Source: Dysidea avara (Eukaryota > Porifera > Demospongiae > Dictyoceratida > Dysideidae). From it: DNA of 64,000 nt. The stretch spans positions 22,621,375-22,685,374 of the forward strand of contig NC_089281.1 of the NCBI RefSeq assembly GCF_963678975.1, read 5' to 3'. The translations under genes were made by a program, and so were the position numbers. Positions 48,479 to 61,900 of this stretch are shown piece after piece. Every line of letters starts with the position of its first letter. Positions within the stretch are counted from its first letter, which is position 1. The notes beneath the pieces were generated by a model. The model did not search any database. It saw nothing but the letters and a program-made list of their open reading frames with translations, and was not told the DNA's origin.

Positions 48479-51400
48479 ATGGCTGGCAGAGTTATCGTTT
48501 ACGGCGGAAAAGGCGCTCTCGGTAGCTCACTGGTAGCATTCTTCAAAGCTAAGTCTTGGGTGCGTTGGTGTGGAAAAATTGTGCAGTGCAGAATTTATAC
48601 TAAGTATGTTTATATGCAGTGGGTAGCATCTGTGGATATTTTCCCCAACGAAGAGGCTGATGCCAATGTAGTACTGACGCCTACTGATTCGTGGACAGAC
48701 CAGGAAAAAGAGGTAACTTTTACATGTTTTGCGTAAGGTGTTTGCTCGAATATTTTTGCTGGCGGCCAGCCCCTTTTTTCCTGCTAACCGTTCTCCGTGC
48801 GGTCCGCTGGAAAACAAAAAGGGGATGGCCACGCGAGACTACAGTAGAGTATTCACTTGATCCCCCTCAGCTGCATCAAGTTGGAAACTAGCTATAGCAG
48901 GCTAAGAAAATTGCATTCTGAGTCATATAAATTCACCACGGTCAAACTGAAAGGTCAATTAACAAGGCCAATTTTAAATGATAGACAGCAGTCAAGCTGT
49001 TTTCCCAAGCTGCACAAGTAAGTAGTGCACAAAACTATAGTGAGAATAAACAGAACCAGGTAAATGGTCAAGACAAATTCAACATATAGGCCACATAAAC
49101 CTAATTGTTAGTTTCTCAATTCGGGAGGGTGGATTTTGCACAGGTTAGTACAGTGACTATTGAAGTGATACCCCCTTGCTGCATGTCAGTAGGGCCTACT
49201 TTATTCCACAGACTGGACTCGCGGACTGGATGTACTGAGCTGGAAACAGCTTTTAATCAACAATCCAGGCATTATCCCTCTCTTGCAACAATGGAGATAC
49301 CACTATTGAGCTACAATGACTGGTACTGCTCTTCCTTACCAGCCATGAAAGTAGCGTGTGCACTAATTAATTAGAACACGCTTACGATACATGTGTATTA
49401 GCAGTGATATAGCGTGATAGAGGCTATTGATATAGCGTAGATGTTTTCCTTTGTTGCTTTAGTACTAGCTAGTGTTACAGCTGTAGAGATGAGCCAGTAA
49501 TTCTTCTTAGCAGGTAGCTAGGTGCATAGATACTAGGTGGCACCACCAGGTGAGGTGATGGAGCTATGCAAATAAACTGGCTCATCACTACAGCCCTAAC
49601 GCTAGTGTTAAGTACTGAAGCAACAAAGGAAAACATCTATGCTACAACAATAGCCTCTATCACGCTTTATCACTGCAAGTACACGTGTATTGTAAGTGTA
49701 TTCTAATTGATTAGTGCATGTGCTAGTGTCATATGACTTCTAAGGAAGAGCAGTACCAGCAGTTGTAGCTCAATAGTGGTGTCTCCAGTGTTGCAAGAGA
49801 TGAATAATGCCTGGATTATTGTTTAAAAGCTGTTTTCAGCTCAGTCCACGAGTCCAGTCCGTGAGTCCAGTCCGTGGAATAAATTAGGCCTGTCAGGGGT
49901 GTGTAAAAATATCATAATGGGTCTTGTACTGTGAAATGTGGTGCACCAGAGGAGGTTGGTCTAAGCGCCACACGAATTACACAAAATCATTTTGTTGAGG
50001 AGGGTAATAAGCCAATCTCAGTTTAATTCAGTGGATCATCGTTATTCCGTGTACACAATATGTACGTACATGACAAGTCTGGTGAAGTTGTATACACCAA
50101 ACTGTGACTTATTAATTTCACCCAGAATTCAAGCGATTTTTATGAAACAAAGTACATTGCCTTGAAGCTTTCGTGAAGTATGTTCTGAATACCTAATGAA
50201 CCCCAGTGAACCCCTTTCAGTTTCGTATTGCGACTATTGAGGGTTACGTGAAATACTAAATAATTAAGAGTAATATATTTAGGTAGCGCTTAGAGCATGT
50301 CCAACACTCCTCTGGTGGTGCACTGTGAAGATCCTATTGTATTCTTGGCACAAGATTCTGCTGTGCATGAGTGATCTGTAATGCGTACATTTGAAGAGTT
50401 TCTATATTTATTTATTTATGCGATTCACACATACATACTAGAAGTATCCGGAAATTAAATAATCACTGTTAAGCTTGCTAGTTAACAATATTGCCAAATC
50501 ATGCAGGGTGCTCGTTCAGTCAATTTCCATAGAGCTGCTGAATACATCCAGACTGTAAATTTTTTGTGTTACTTTCAGAATACGAACATACACAGTTCAC
50601 AAATTTCCCAGTGTATAAAAGAACCATCATAACTTATTTTGTTTCACACATCACATGATTTAGTTGGCCTTCAATACTGATAACTTTATTGAGCCTAACG
50701 AAGTATGAAATTTTTTAATCCAGTTCATTGGCAGTACACAGTGTAAAACCTGTACACTAAAGGCATGCAATGTAGCTTCTCATTTTTGTGGAAAATAGTG
50801 GCTGTAATATTCTGACAAGCCACTGAAGACCTCTGCATGCACATATCAAGAACTAAATCACTGTTAACAAGGAGTGCAACTGAAATTACAAGGGTATTTA
50901 TAGGCATGTACAACAATAGAACAAAAATGTACAACAGAGAATTAAAGTACACTTAATGGATATACATTTAAAATGCAAATGGACATAATTAGACTAAGGT
51001 AAAAAAATATATGTAGCTATAAAAGCAATACATTAGAGTCCATTACAAACATGGTTACAAATACCTACAAAAGGTTAACTTGTGACACACACATTATGCA
51101 ATAAGTTACTATGGTAACTAATACTCTATAAAATATATTTCCTGCAGTTGGAGAGCAAAGTGGAGAGTATTGTCACAGGCTTCAAACTGGACGCAGTCTT
51201 ATGTGTGGCTGGTGGTTGGGCTGGAGGTAATGCAGCTTCAAAAGCATTTGTCAAAAATTCTGATATGATGTGGAAGCAGAGTGTGTGGTCATCTGTTCTA
51301 GCATCGCAATTGTCTGCCAGACATCTGACAGAGTAAGAGTTTGTTAATATTGTTCTGCTGTATGTATACCTGTACAGCAGTCCCTGCTGACATGAACAAT

Positions 51401-54400
51401 TACCAATGAAGCACCTAGATTAATCAGTGGAGCCTGTAAATCTTGACAATGTGCACACCTGCATAATTCAGAAACGTACATAAACAAACATGGAAAATCA
51501 GGACATTTTGGAAGGCGTCCATATTATACTGAGTAGTCACAGGCACAAGTATTATGTATTGTATTGTGAAAGCACGTACCCTATAAAATAAATTTGAAGG
51601 CTATATGGACCCATTTACTAGAAAATTGGTACGCATAGAATTTGGAGATGATGAGGTCTCTAAAAGACCTGCTAGCAGGTTCTAGACCTCAAGCATTGCA
51701 AATACCATTGATTTGCTATGCTCTCCCAACTGTATTGGGCAAAATCACCCAAGCCAACACGAGTTTTACCACTCCATTCCTTTTATAAGCATGCCTAAAG
51801 CAATTCGATTATGGGAGGTACCATTTAATGTTGAAGCTACGTTGGTCAGGATGAATGGAGAAGTCCAGTAATATCACAGAAAATTCTGTTTAGTGCTTAT
51901 CTGTTTCTAGAGTGTTTTAAGCACGTTTCGTCTTCAATTAAACTGTAGATACACTTTAACAGAGACCTAGATGGGTAAGCTTCTTTGTAGAATGGTTATT
52001 TTGCGTTATTTGTAATGTGGGTGTGGACCGTACGCGAAACCAAGCCTGGTCTTTATCTGCTGTTGTGCCATAAATACAACAACTTGTCGTCATCATAATC
52101 ACTCTTGAAAGTCAACTGTTATGTTAATTCACCTGTTTTCTTTACACTGCTGTGACACTACCCATGGTAGGTGCAATGACAGCAACTTGTCAGTGAGACA
52201 ATTATCTTCACTAGCGTCTGTCTTCAGGAAGCAGCAATGAGGTGCTAGCTTTGATTTCTCTTCAGCTCTTCGATAAAACAAAATATGTTCCATCTTCCAC
52301 ACTCATGTTAAGATTGTGTGACGATTTTAAATGACATCTAATCCAATCCCACAATATGTGCCCATATAAAATGCTTTCATTTTCTAAGTCCCTCAGATCT
52401 TTGCTTTTTAAAAACCTTGGCTTTGCCTTGGTTTTTAATCCACTCATTATTCTCTAACCTACACTTACAGGTATTTGCACAACAGCATGTCATGGGCGTG
52501 GGGATATGGCTGTGGAGTCTTATATGACTACTGATAGTATGAGACTAAAACAACAATTGGAACGTGTAAACAAGGATTTTAATGAGTGAAAGCACCGTTT
52601 TTGGTATAATTTTTATGTCAAACTTCCACAATTTCACATACCTTTGCAATGCATAAATATTTCTTACATTTTGCCATGCACTTACAAGCTGTTCTGTTGT
52701 TTGCTAGGGGTGGACTGCTGTGTATGACAGGAGCCAAGGCAGCATTAGAGGGAACACCAGGTTGGTTGTGCATGTGTAATGTACGTGTGCACGTATCCCT
52801 TGTCTGTACACTCTTTTCTATTCATTGTATGTAGTACTGTCACTCAGTGTTGTTGTGCATGTGCATAGCATGTGTTATTTGTTCAGTAGTATAGAGCAAT
52901 TTCAGCAAGTGAGAGCCTCCCAATTGTCAAGATACCACAAAGGTATCGGTCAAATTGTTTTGTAGTAAAGCACAGACCTGTCTTCCTGGTGTAACTAGTC
53001 TTAGTATACCGTCACAATTAAACATGCCTTCACAGAGACCAGAAACACTTCAGGTAAGTTACCACAAATTTTAAACAAGATAATTTAATGGGAGTTTCTA
53101 CTGATTGACAGACAACTAACTAATTTGTTTCATTAGTAGCTGTTGCAGATGGATTTCAGATGGGTACAAGTGAACACAGTACTACATCTTAGCTTCTTAC
53201 CAGTTACCACCTATTTTTGTCTAGTCAATCAGTTCCACAGTTTGAATTTCATAGTTTGGGTAGTTTTATATGGTAACATGGACCAATACCACTGGGCTAT
53301 AAAATTACAAGTACACAATTTTTTTGGAATTTTCAACTAGAGTAGGGACCATAACAAATCAATGAAACAAGCTGGAGTAGTGCACAATACTAAATCACAG
53401 GAAAACAATAAGAAGCCTACTGTGCATTTCCATTATGGTGTCTTGAGCACAGTAGGGATATAACACTTCTTATTGTTTTACTGTGATTTAATATCGTGCA
53501 CTACTCCAGCTTGTTTCAGTACTTTTTTATCGATGTGTTATGGTCCCTACTCTAGTTGAAAATTCCTGTACTGTACTTGTTTGTTAACTTTTTTTGTAAA
53601 ATAACATTATTATGACTGGTGAACCCACGCATACTGCATCAAAAGAAAGAAATGGTGCTGTGCACCCCAGCTATCAGTTATCATCTGAAAAGTGAAGTAT
53701 CCATTATGCTTAGTTGTCAGCTATGTTCAACCCGTTACACAGCATTATGAATCAAGAACTGTTCGAAAAACACCTCTGCAATCAAAGTAGCCACTATGAA
53801 AAATATGGACGAAGGGAAGCCATCACATGCTACTACCAAATCGATACTTTTCGCTGTCAGCAAAGATGACAAAGGAGGACACTGGTAAGTCCATGAAAAA
53901 TGCATTGTACATACTGTGGTATACCTAAAGACACCTCTTAGGCGGAAGCGACATTGAATAGTGAAAAAATCAAGCCTGTAGCCTTAGCCGTTATTGAGTT
54001 ATGCTTGTCTGAAGGCATCAGTCAGTTACTCAGTCAATCAGTAGAAAATTCCATTTAATAATTAAAAAAAAAGATCATAGCAACTTGTTGAAAGCGTTTC
54101 GGGTCGATCTGAAGGCTTGTTTGGGCCTAACCAATACTGCTTCATCATCTTCAGGGAAAAGTGAGGCTGTTTTTGGGTGATTTTTTCATGGGCCACACTC
54201 ATTTGTGGTTCCTACTATGCAGTACTATCATACTGTATGATGATGTGTGTGGTAGAACATTTCCCTTGAGTATTTTAAAGTATATCATTGTTTGTCACCT
54301 ATAGGTATGATAGGTTATGGGATGGCGAAGGCTGCTGTTCATCAACTAGTGAAGAGTGTGGCGGCTGATAACAGTGGAATGCCTAAGGATTCTACCACCG

Positions 54401-55077
54401 TGGCCATTTTGCCGTAAGTTTGTGATTGTATGGCACATGACACAGGGGCTGGAAATAGTTACTGTAATGATTAAGGTTTGGTGGAATTAAATTTTAATTT
54501 GCCAAACTGAAGGAAACTCACCTAGCTTCATTTGCTGATTAGTTGTTGCACATTGATCAGTAAGATAGATCTGCCAAACTTTGTCCACCATTTACAGTAA
54601 ATTGAATTAGTTACTGTATGCATACATGGAGAAAGTAGAATGGTAGAATATTTTGAAACAAGACTTAAATGTTTGCTTGAGTGTATTAGCTACTATTGCC
54701 AATACCTATTGTTATGTTTTAGTGTGACACTCGACACTCCAATGAATCGCAAGTTCATGTCGACAGCTGATTTCAGCCAGTGGACACCACTTGACACAGT
54801 CTCACAGTAAGTTGTACTGTTTGTAGGGAATAATATATATGTCTGTGTAGTGTTTAATATTTATCTGGGCATGTGCCCAGTTGCAGCCCGGTCACGTTTC
54901 ATGATCCTTTGTGTTAGCAAAATGTTATTTAAAATTTGTTCAGTGAAAACTTTGGACATTTGTTTTTTTAGGAAACTATTTGAGTGGACTACTGACAAAA
55001 AGAGTAGACCAGCCAATGGGAGTCTAGTACAGGTTGTTACTAAAGATGGGGTCACTTCGTTTGTACCAACTGAATAA
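48479..55077 (+). CDS. QDPR: Dihydropteridine reductase, complete, 7 exons
   Basis: Exons: 48479-48559, 48620-48712, 51148-51332, 52708-52760, 54305-54413, 54723-54806, 54972-55077. Together 711 bp, 236 residues (human 244), all GT-AG and in frame. The enzyme is a cytosolic short-chain dehydrogenase that uses NADH to regenerate tetrahydrobiopterin from quinonoid dihydrobiopterin, the cofactor of aromatic amino acid hydroxylases. The nucleotide-binding loop is [11 protein letters not shown] (Gly9, 10, 12, 15). [11 protein letters not shown] lies in exon 3, and the catalytic YGMAK has Tyr142 and Lys146. [16 protein letters not shown] and GSLVQVVT follow as in vertebrate QDPR. The N-terminus is about eight residues shorter than human. 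Introns 2 and 4 carry transposons. Confidence 0.97.
49187..49893. repeat. Long inverted repeat: ~300-bp arms around an 84-bp centre
   Basis: The left arm (~49187-49493) starts near GGCCTACTTTATTCCAC and ends GTAGAGATGAGCCAGT. The right arm (~49577-49893) runs from ACTGGCTCATCACTACAG to TGGAATAAATTAGGCC. Shared words such as AGATGTTTTCCTTTGTTGCT and CACTATTGAGCTACAA occur complemented in the partner. This is either a foldback transposon or a very long palindromic MITE. Confidence 0.88.
49947..50314. mobile_element. hAT-type MITE, CAGAGGAGGTTGGTC family (368 bp)
   Basis: The ends are CAGAGGAGGTTGGTCTA and CAACACTCCTCTG, flanked by GTGGTGCAC on both sides (49938-49946 and 50315-50323), which is 8-9 bp depending on where the end is set. 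Confidence 0.85.
51333..52707. other. QDPR intron 3 (1.4 kb)
   Basis: No gene or delimited repeat seen. It includes an AT-rich stretch and an isolated minus ORF (52262-52447) without recognised domain. Confidence 0.5.
53309..54233 (+). mobile_element. Composite repeat family, copy E (with palindrome), in QDPR intron 4
   Basis: The palindrome is at 53309-53579 and the module starts GACTGGTGAACCCACGC at ~53614. Small deletions relative to copies A and D break the conserved frame (for example near GACGAAGGGAAGCC). It ends with CCTACTATGCAGTACTATCA, only ~70 bp before QDPR exon 5. Confidence 0.8.
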
Positions 55078-55997
55078 CACATGAACTGATCAAGTTTAGA
55101 ACACATTTTGTCTATGTACTGAGCTTCTAATTGACTGCATTATGTATTTGTTATGTAATGGTTGGTTGGCTTGATTAACTCTGGCTAGTGAATTTTAGTA
55201 GTTGTGAAAATGGGACAAATTGAAAGTGTGAATAGAAGAGCATTTAGTTTGTGTAGTCTCATGTGGCCTGACTTCTGTTCCAGTAGGTACTTCTAATTCT
55301 AATTGTTAAGCCCCTGTGCTGAAATAGAGGTCTGGTCAAGTGTGAGACGACATAATTTGAGTACTACTCTGTGTTACTGTTACTAGGGTATTGCCTATTT
55401 AGACAAGATACTCGAACAGTCATTTCTACTGTTTGGTTAATTGATGGAGGGACTACTGTAATTAGCTGCTTGAGTGTTCTCATCATACATGTATCCATGT
55501 TGTGTGTTTGAGACATTCTACTGTATGGTTACTGCACACAGTACTTCAATACAAGAAATTTCTTTAGACACTACCCTGGTATCCCAGCCCTGTAGGTATG
55601 ACATTTTGTATGTTTGGCATAGCAAATCAAGTCAAGCCACCTAGCCATTTATTCTTAAAGCTGATAGTTGACAAGGGAGTGAATGAGACAGGTGTTTATA
55701 CTTTAATATTAGACTGCAGGCTCTATCAATTATGGTACCTGACTGAGGCCAGTATTTCTCAGTTACAAATGTTGCTGAAACATGTCATCGCTTGCAAACT
55801 GAGAATCCTCCTCAAGTGCATTTAGAAAAATGTCTATAAGTATGTCCATCGCATGGTGCTACAAATGCAACTTAATATGCAAGTTTTAATAAAGTGTATA
55901 CGAGTACAGTGTAACGTCATAAATGTTAATGTCTACTTGTACACAAACAGATTAGGAGCATTTCTTTTCAGTTTTGATAAGTGATGGTGGGTGCATG
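55078..55997. other. Convergent 3' region of QDPR and MCMBP
   Basis: The 920 bp between the two stop codons contain no supported gene; the 75-codon ORF at 55598-55825 is unrecognised. Confidence 0.5.
55885..55893. terminator. Overlapping polyadenylation signals of convergent genes
   Basis: TTTAATAAA reads AATAAA on the plus strand (55888-55893, candidate for QDPR) and ATTAAA on the minus strand (55890-55885, candidate for MCMBP, 108 bp past its stop). Whether both are used is unknown. Confidence 0.45.
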
Positions 55998-58900
55998 TTA
56001 CTGCCTAGGAATGAGTCTTGCTCTCCGCTCAGCCTCCATCCTTTTAACAGTCTCCCATGTATCAAGTTGAAGGTCTGTTTGACCTTTACTGAGTGATAGC
56101 AACCTAAACAAATATGTACATATGTAATAGCTATACACCACAGGTGCCTTATGTACATATGCATGAACCCAATGGCTACACCTTCCTTTACTTTGAAGGT
56201 GAGGTATAAAAGTGGTACATATACAATTTCAAAACATGTGTATTCCCTGTACCTGGCTAAGTCCAACATCAAACGGAACAAATCTGCATTCATTTGCTCA
56301 TCAGTTTTTCTCATCTCAACAAAATCTTGCTCCAGTTTCTGTGTTGCAAATTTGAGTGGTTTATGAGGACTGTACATGTGAGTATTCATACCTTTTGTAT
56401 TTCAGCTGGTAGCTGGTATTTTAGCATCCGAGTTAGTCCTAGGTAAATTCGTAATTTATCAAGATGTTCCATAGGAGTGTGTGTCAAAGCTTGCAAGATG
56501 TTAGGTTCATCTGAATAGGTGGGCTTCAATGGTAGGTTACAGTCCACCTGAAATTGATTGGACAGCAATACAGTAGCAGCTGATAAGTCACTGAACTAAA
56601 CATACAAACAAAATATTGAGAAGAGATAAAAGTGGAAAAGGCCACATCCTAAACATCAACTGTATGACTTACACAGTGACTATTATTACTACAGCTGCCA
56701 ATTAGATAATAATCTTTGCATGTTATACTGAAATGTAAATGCACATTCACATATAAAACTACAGCAGTAATTCACTAGGACAACTAAATACAGGGAGTCA
56801 ACAAAACTTTGTAGAATGCTCCCAGACTAGGTGGTCACTGATGACTAGCATGTAAGCACTGTAGGCTGGCTGCATAACACAACTGTTAAGATCAGTGGCA
56901 GCACTGGCTGCTTAAAAAGGCAGCACACAATGACATACCGTATGAGCAGAAAATTTGGTGTGGAATTTAAATTGGTGGATGCTTACAAAAATTGCCAAAT
57001 TAAAAGCTTGCCATTAGTGTTTCTAATATTTCAACCGATTAAATAGGTGCAAGATCAAGCAAGAAGCAAGGTGGTGTATCTAGATGTACTGGAGGTCACC
57101 CTGCGGTTATAACCAAACAATTCTACGATTGTATAAATATCACAGATTAAGGAGGTCCTATACTATTTTGCCGGAAGTATAATGAAGCAAAGATACACCT
57201 CGAGAAACATGCAGTGGAGATCACAACTAGCTACTTGGCATGGAGAATGTTCCCAATCATTTCGTTTCCTTTGCTACACTGTCATGGAGATTCTCCATCC
57301 TTCACATGAAAGTCTCTCCAGTATGTGGACCAATGAAGTAAACATACATACATCTTTGTAAACAAGAAGCCAGCTATACAATTCACTACCACATGGGACT
57401 CCATGTTGCATTTTGTCAAATTAAACTCTCGCCAAATACATATTATTAAGCAAACACCAAATACTTTGCTCGCCAAAATTTCTGCTTATACGGTACATTA
57501 TATACTGTAGGTAAACAAAGCTACTCAATGAACTACATACATAATAATTGGTTAAAAGACAAGCATCTGGCCCAGGAAATACTAATGTTGTTTACCTGTA
57601 GTAAAGATTTTCCTTCAGACAGCACTAGGGTTGGCTAAAATTTGGGAGGGAAAAACCACAGTTTACGTATGAACAAAGTCAACAGTGCATGTACCAAATA
57701 GTACCAGGCAGACATAAATCAAAACATATTATAAACATGGATAAGCTATTTGGACCATGTATTTTACAAACAATAACTCCAGCTAAATGAACAGGTAATC
57801 ATGTGTATGCCCATACTGCACATTAGATTATAACAGACTGGATACACATGAATAGTCAGAGTGTAGTGTTTCACTTCACATGATACCCTCACAATACACA
57901 ACACAGGTATCATCAGTTCACTAGGGGACTTGTGAGAAGAATGGGCCTGCTAATACAGGAAGTTAAATACTCAATCAAACCTAATACAATAAAATATCCC
58001 AGACCAGCCGTGGGTCAATCCTTTGACAACAAGCTGACTTAGTAGACAGCAAAATGTGTAACAAATTTGTTTGAAACCAGTACATAAAAATGACAGATGA
58101 GTTTAATCTTGGTGTTCAGCTAACGTTGTAGTATTGTCCAGTGCATATTTCAGTAAGGAAGAAACAACCTTTGACACACGCATGCATGTGCATGCACACA
58201 CAGTATTCCACATACAAAATATACAATGCCGAAGTCCTTTTGGGTTAGGTGCTATTTAAATATATTTCTTGTGTGTTTTTCTGCATAGTGTGCTCAGACT
58301 GTATCTATACATACTAGGGCTAAAACGAATATTCTAAATGAAAGAGAACGAATATTTTTAGTCAAGAACGAATAATAGAATATTCTATAATAGTGTAATA
58401 CTGAAATACAGTGTATTATGTGTTATTTCTTATTATTTGTATTCAATTGTAAAACATCATTAAAATTTAATACAGTATATAGGCAGCTTTTGAAATGAAG
58501 TAAAAGTGTCTGATGATGTGGCTACTAGAGGTGTACCGATAAAGATTTTTCAGCTGTATTGATATCTGATTAATTTGTACCTAAAAGAGCTGATACTGAT
58601 TATATACCGATTAAATTATTGTATATTCGTAAATCAAATAGAACTACAGGTGTAGCTACTACATGATGTATATGTAGCATTGAGTAAAGAGAAGTGATGT
58701 AACTTTACTATATTGCTTATGGTGGTGTGGCCTCTATTACACAACCCAGACAATTAGGCACCACAAATATTTTACTATGATACATGCTCCCTTGTCCGGA
58801 TTACTCCGTATTTTGATTAGTTATCAAGATGGCTGTAATACACAGGTGATCACTTTAGTTTTCCTGTAGTGCAGTTTTTTATTCTTAAAGTGTAGCTAAC

Positions 58901-61900
58901 AGCTACTGTTCTGGGTAAGAATACTTTAACACTAATAGCAGTACTCACACGCGCAGTCGTATGGCTTCTCGTAACTTAGCATTTTATAGAATAGTGTAGA
59001 GAGGCTTTCTGTTTGTTTGTAGCGAGCAAAAAGGCTTTTGATAGCTGGCCATGCAAACTAATAGATTCATAGAGCGTTTGTGCCCATTATTACTGAATAT
59101 GGAAGGCAAATCAGCAACCGATCGCGATCACCAATCCGATTATTGGTACATCTCTAGTCCAGTGTCTGATGTTGTAGAGACTGACAAAGATTCCTCATTA
59201 CTAGTGTCCGCCATCTTTACTGTAATTTCGATGTTTCGAATTCAATAATTCCTTCGAACGAAGTCGAATCGAATACGAATTCGAATATTCGGTATATTCG
59301 TTTTAGCCCTAAATTACATACACAACAACCCAACATTTTGGATCAGGTCTTCCACTATACAGGTGATCATAATACAATGTCCTACACACTTAGCTACTGT
59401 ACTTATAACACTACAAACACAATACAGCATCACTGAGAACTTACCAGATCACAAGGTATTTCTGTTACATGAAACTGGAAATCGTATTTCACTTTCTGCC
59501 ATAAAATAACGTTAGTTAATGCTTGAATATTCAGACAGCCATTGTTGTCCAACTGTCCAGCAGTTAATGCTGTTTCATCCAATGTCAGATGGGTACCTGC
59601 AAATGTCTTGTTAGTAAATAATGCACATGCAGCATTGTACATTGTACTCCTTATATATATATATATATATAAAATCTAAACAAACCAAACAACTGAAGAG
59701 CCACAGAAATAACACGTTATGTGTGTCTGCATGCATCAGTGAGTGAGTGAGTGAGGTGATAAAAACCTTTATAGTAATTTGTAACAAACATTGTCCTTAA
59801 AAACTTTCTGCTAGCCTTATTGCAACAAAAGCAGTAAAAAAAAATTACACAAAAAATCAATACTACGTGTGTTGTGCTACCATTACTATACACTTGCAGA
59901 GTATGGTCTAATATAGTAATACCTGCTGTGAGCTGAAGAATACCAGCCTTCAATCTGTTAGATTCAAAATTTTTCTTTGGAGTAAGTTTCATTGTATTCA
60001 TGTTAGACAGACTCATCGGTAAGAAGTATGACTACAGATCATCACACCATTAATCACATGTATATATTCAACTACTCGCCTTGGGAAGTAATTGCTGCAC
60101 GATCCCCTGAAGGGCACTGGAACACTTTGCAATTGAAGGGCTAATCAAATTCAGGGATAGCTTTCCCACTGGTAACACACTATCACTCGTACTCCTGCAA
60201 ACAGAACAGAGTGTCACACTATAAATCTTATACTAGAGGAGGTTGGTCATACGTCATAACCCTATGGTGTATTAGTATGCATGATTGCACGACCAAACAT
60301 GGCACCTGGAAATGGCATCATTATTTTTAAATCATTCTGTCATGTTCATGAAGGGAAGTGTGCACTTGTTATCCTTAGCTAGGAAAAGTAACAGGTGGCA
60401 GAGAGGGAGCCATGATACATGGATCTGAAATTTGTGCAATAGAATAACTTCATAATGATACTGAGGTGTCAGGGTTGAGTGGATTGAACTTTTCCGTAAG
60501 TTCACAAGATGTTGGATAACGTGTGACCAACTGCCTCAGATCATAGACCAATTTATTGATCAAAACTAAAACACACACGGTAGCTCTAGCATAATACTCT
60601 TACACTCTGGATAGCAAGTTGAGTAATGTATACTCAGCTGCTAGTTTATCACCCATCAGTGCTGCAGTTAACAAGTCAACAATGTCTGATCTTGCTGGCA
60701 GAACCATTCCAAATAGACTTGACACATCTGAAGTATGCAAAAAAAAACAAAAAAATATATAACAAGATTACATTTCCCAGGAGATCAAGCACCACAGACC
60801 AACATACAAACTAGCAGTACACACAAACCAAGAGAATAAGAACGTACACCTCATGCTAAGACCAAAGACAGAACATCAAGGATACAGGCCCAACAGTTGT
60901 CATGTGTGGGCTCCACTTTGTAGTACCACACCATAATGCACTATATGTAACACTAGTACTGTGCACAAAAGTACACAAATAAATGATAGTAAATTTAAAA
61001 GTGTAATGTACTGTAAATACAATATGTACAGAGTGCATAACATTCTGCAGTAGACCACAGTGTATCTGTTATTAAACATGTATTAATTGTGTCCAAAATA
61101 ACCAGGACAAACATGAACTTACCACTCAAAGAGATGGAATCCTTTAAGTCCTTTGATAACAGTGGATTGGAGTGAGCCATCTTGTGAGCAACAATTGTGT
61201 GCAAGCGTGGAACAAGTGATGGTGGTGGATTGTGTGCTCTCCTTTCAGCTACAGTGTCATCTGATAGTGCACCACAAAGAGCCGAAATCTCTCCTCGACC
61301 ATTTTCTTCGTCATGATCGTGTTGTGCTAATGAGGGATCCTTCAAAAGAATCCCAACAAATTCTACCATATCTGCAACATGGTAGGAATCTAGATCATCA
61401 TATACCTGTAAAATAGTACTACTATAATAACAGATCAGATTACAGTAACATACATACATATGTACACTCATATACTTCCCTTATGATGCATGGCATATTT
61501 CATAACAATGCCCTTACTCTAGTAATGGCTTTGAATTTGGTGCTTGGACAGTTCAGAGTTAGTACGTTTTTGTTGTTTATATATTGAGAGCCATATCATA
61601 AAGTGTACAGTTGTAGGTTAACTAGGTTTTAGTTTCAAAGCTTACAAAGCACCTTACAATGGATCCAAACACCACTACTATTGTTCCTGATAAGTATTTG
61701 GATATGACATTTGTCAGATACCGTATAGAGGGAAACTTTGGCGAATAGCAAGCTAAATCGCATTTGGCGAAATAAACTTTGGCGAATTCAAGCTCAATCT
61801 GTAGCTATGAAGATGCTAATCTCAGGCGCTACGAGTAATTGGTGGGTTAAATTTTGGCGAATTTGTAGCGAATCGCCAAATTCGCCAAAGTTTCTCCCCA

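Larger units (their letters stand above)
48713..51147. other. QDPR intron 2 (2.4 kb)
   Basis: Contains a ~700-bp hairpin (49187-49893) and a hAT MITE (49947-50314). The 89-codon ORF at 49105-49374 lies on the left hairpin arm and is not considered a gene. Confidence 0.6.
57635..59444. other. MCMBP intron (1.8 kb) with nested elements
   Basis: Holds the 58315-59311 element, with a second element nested in it. Confidence 0.6.

Noticed and set aside
61153..61416. 87-codon plus-strand ORF
   Set aside because: Antisense shadow of the largest MCMBP exon, 61123-61405.
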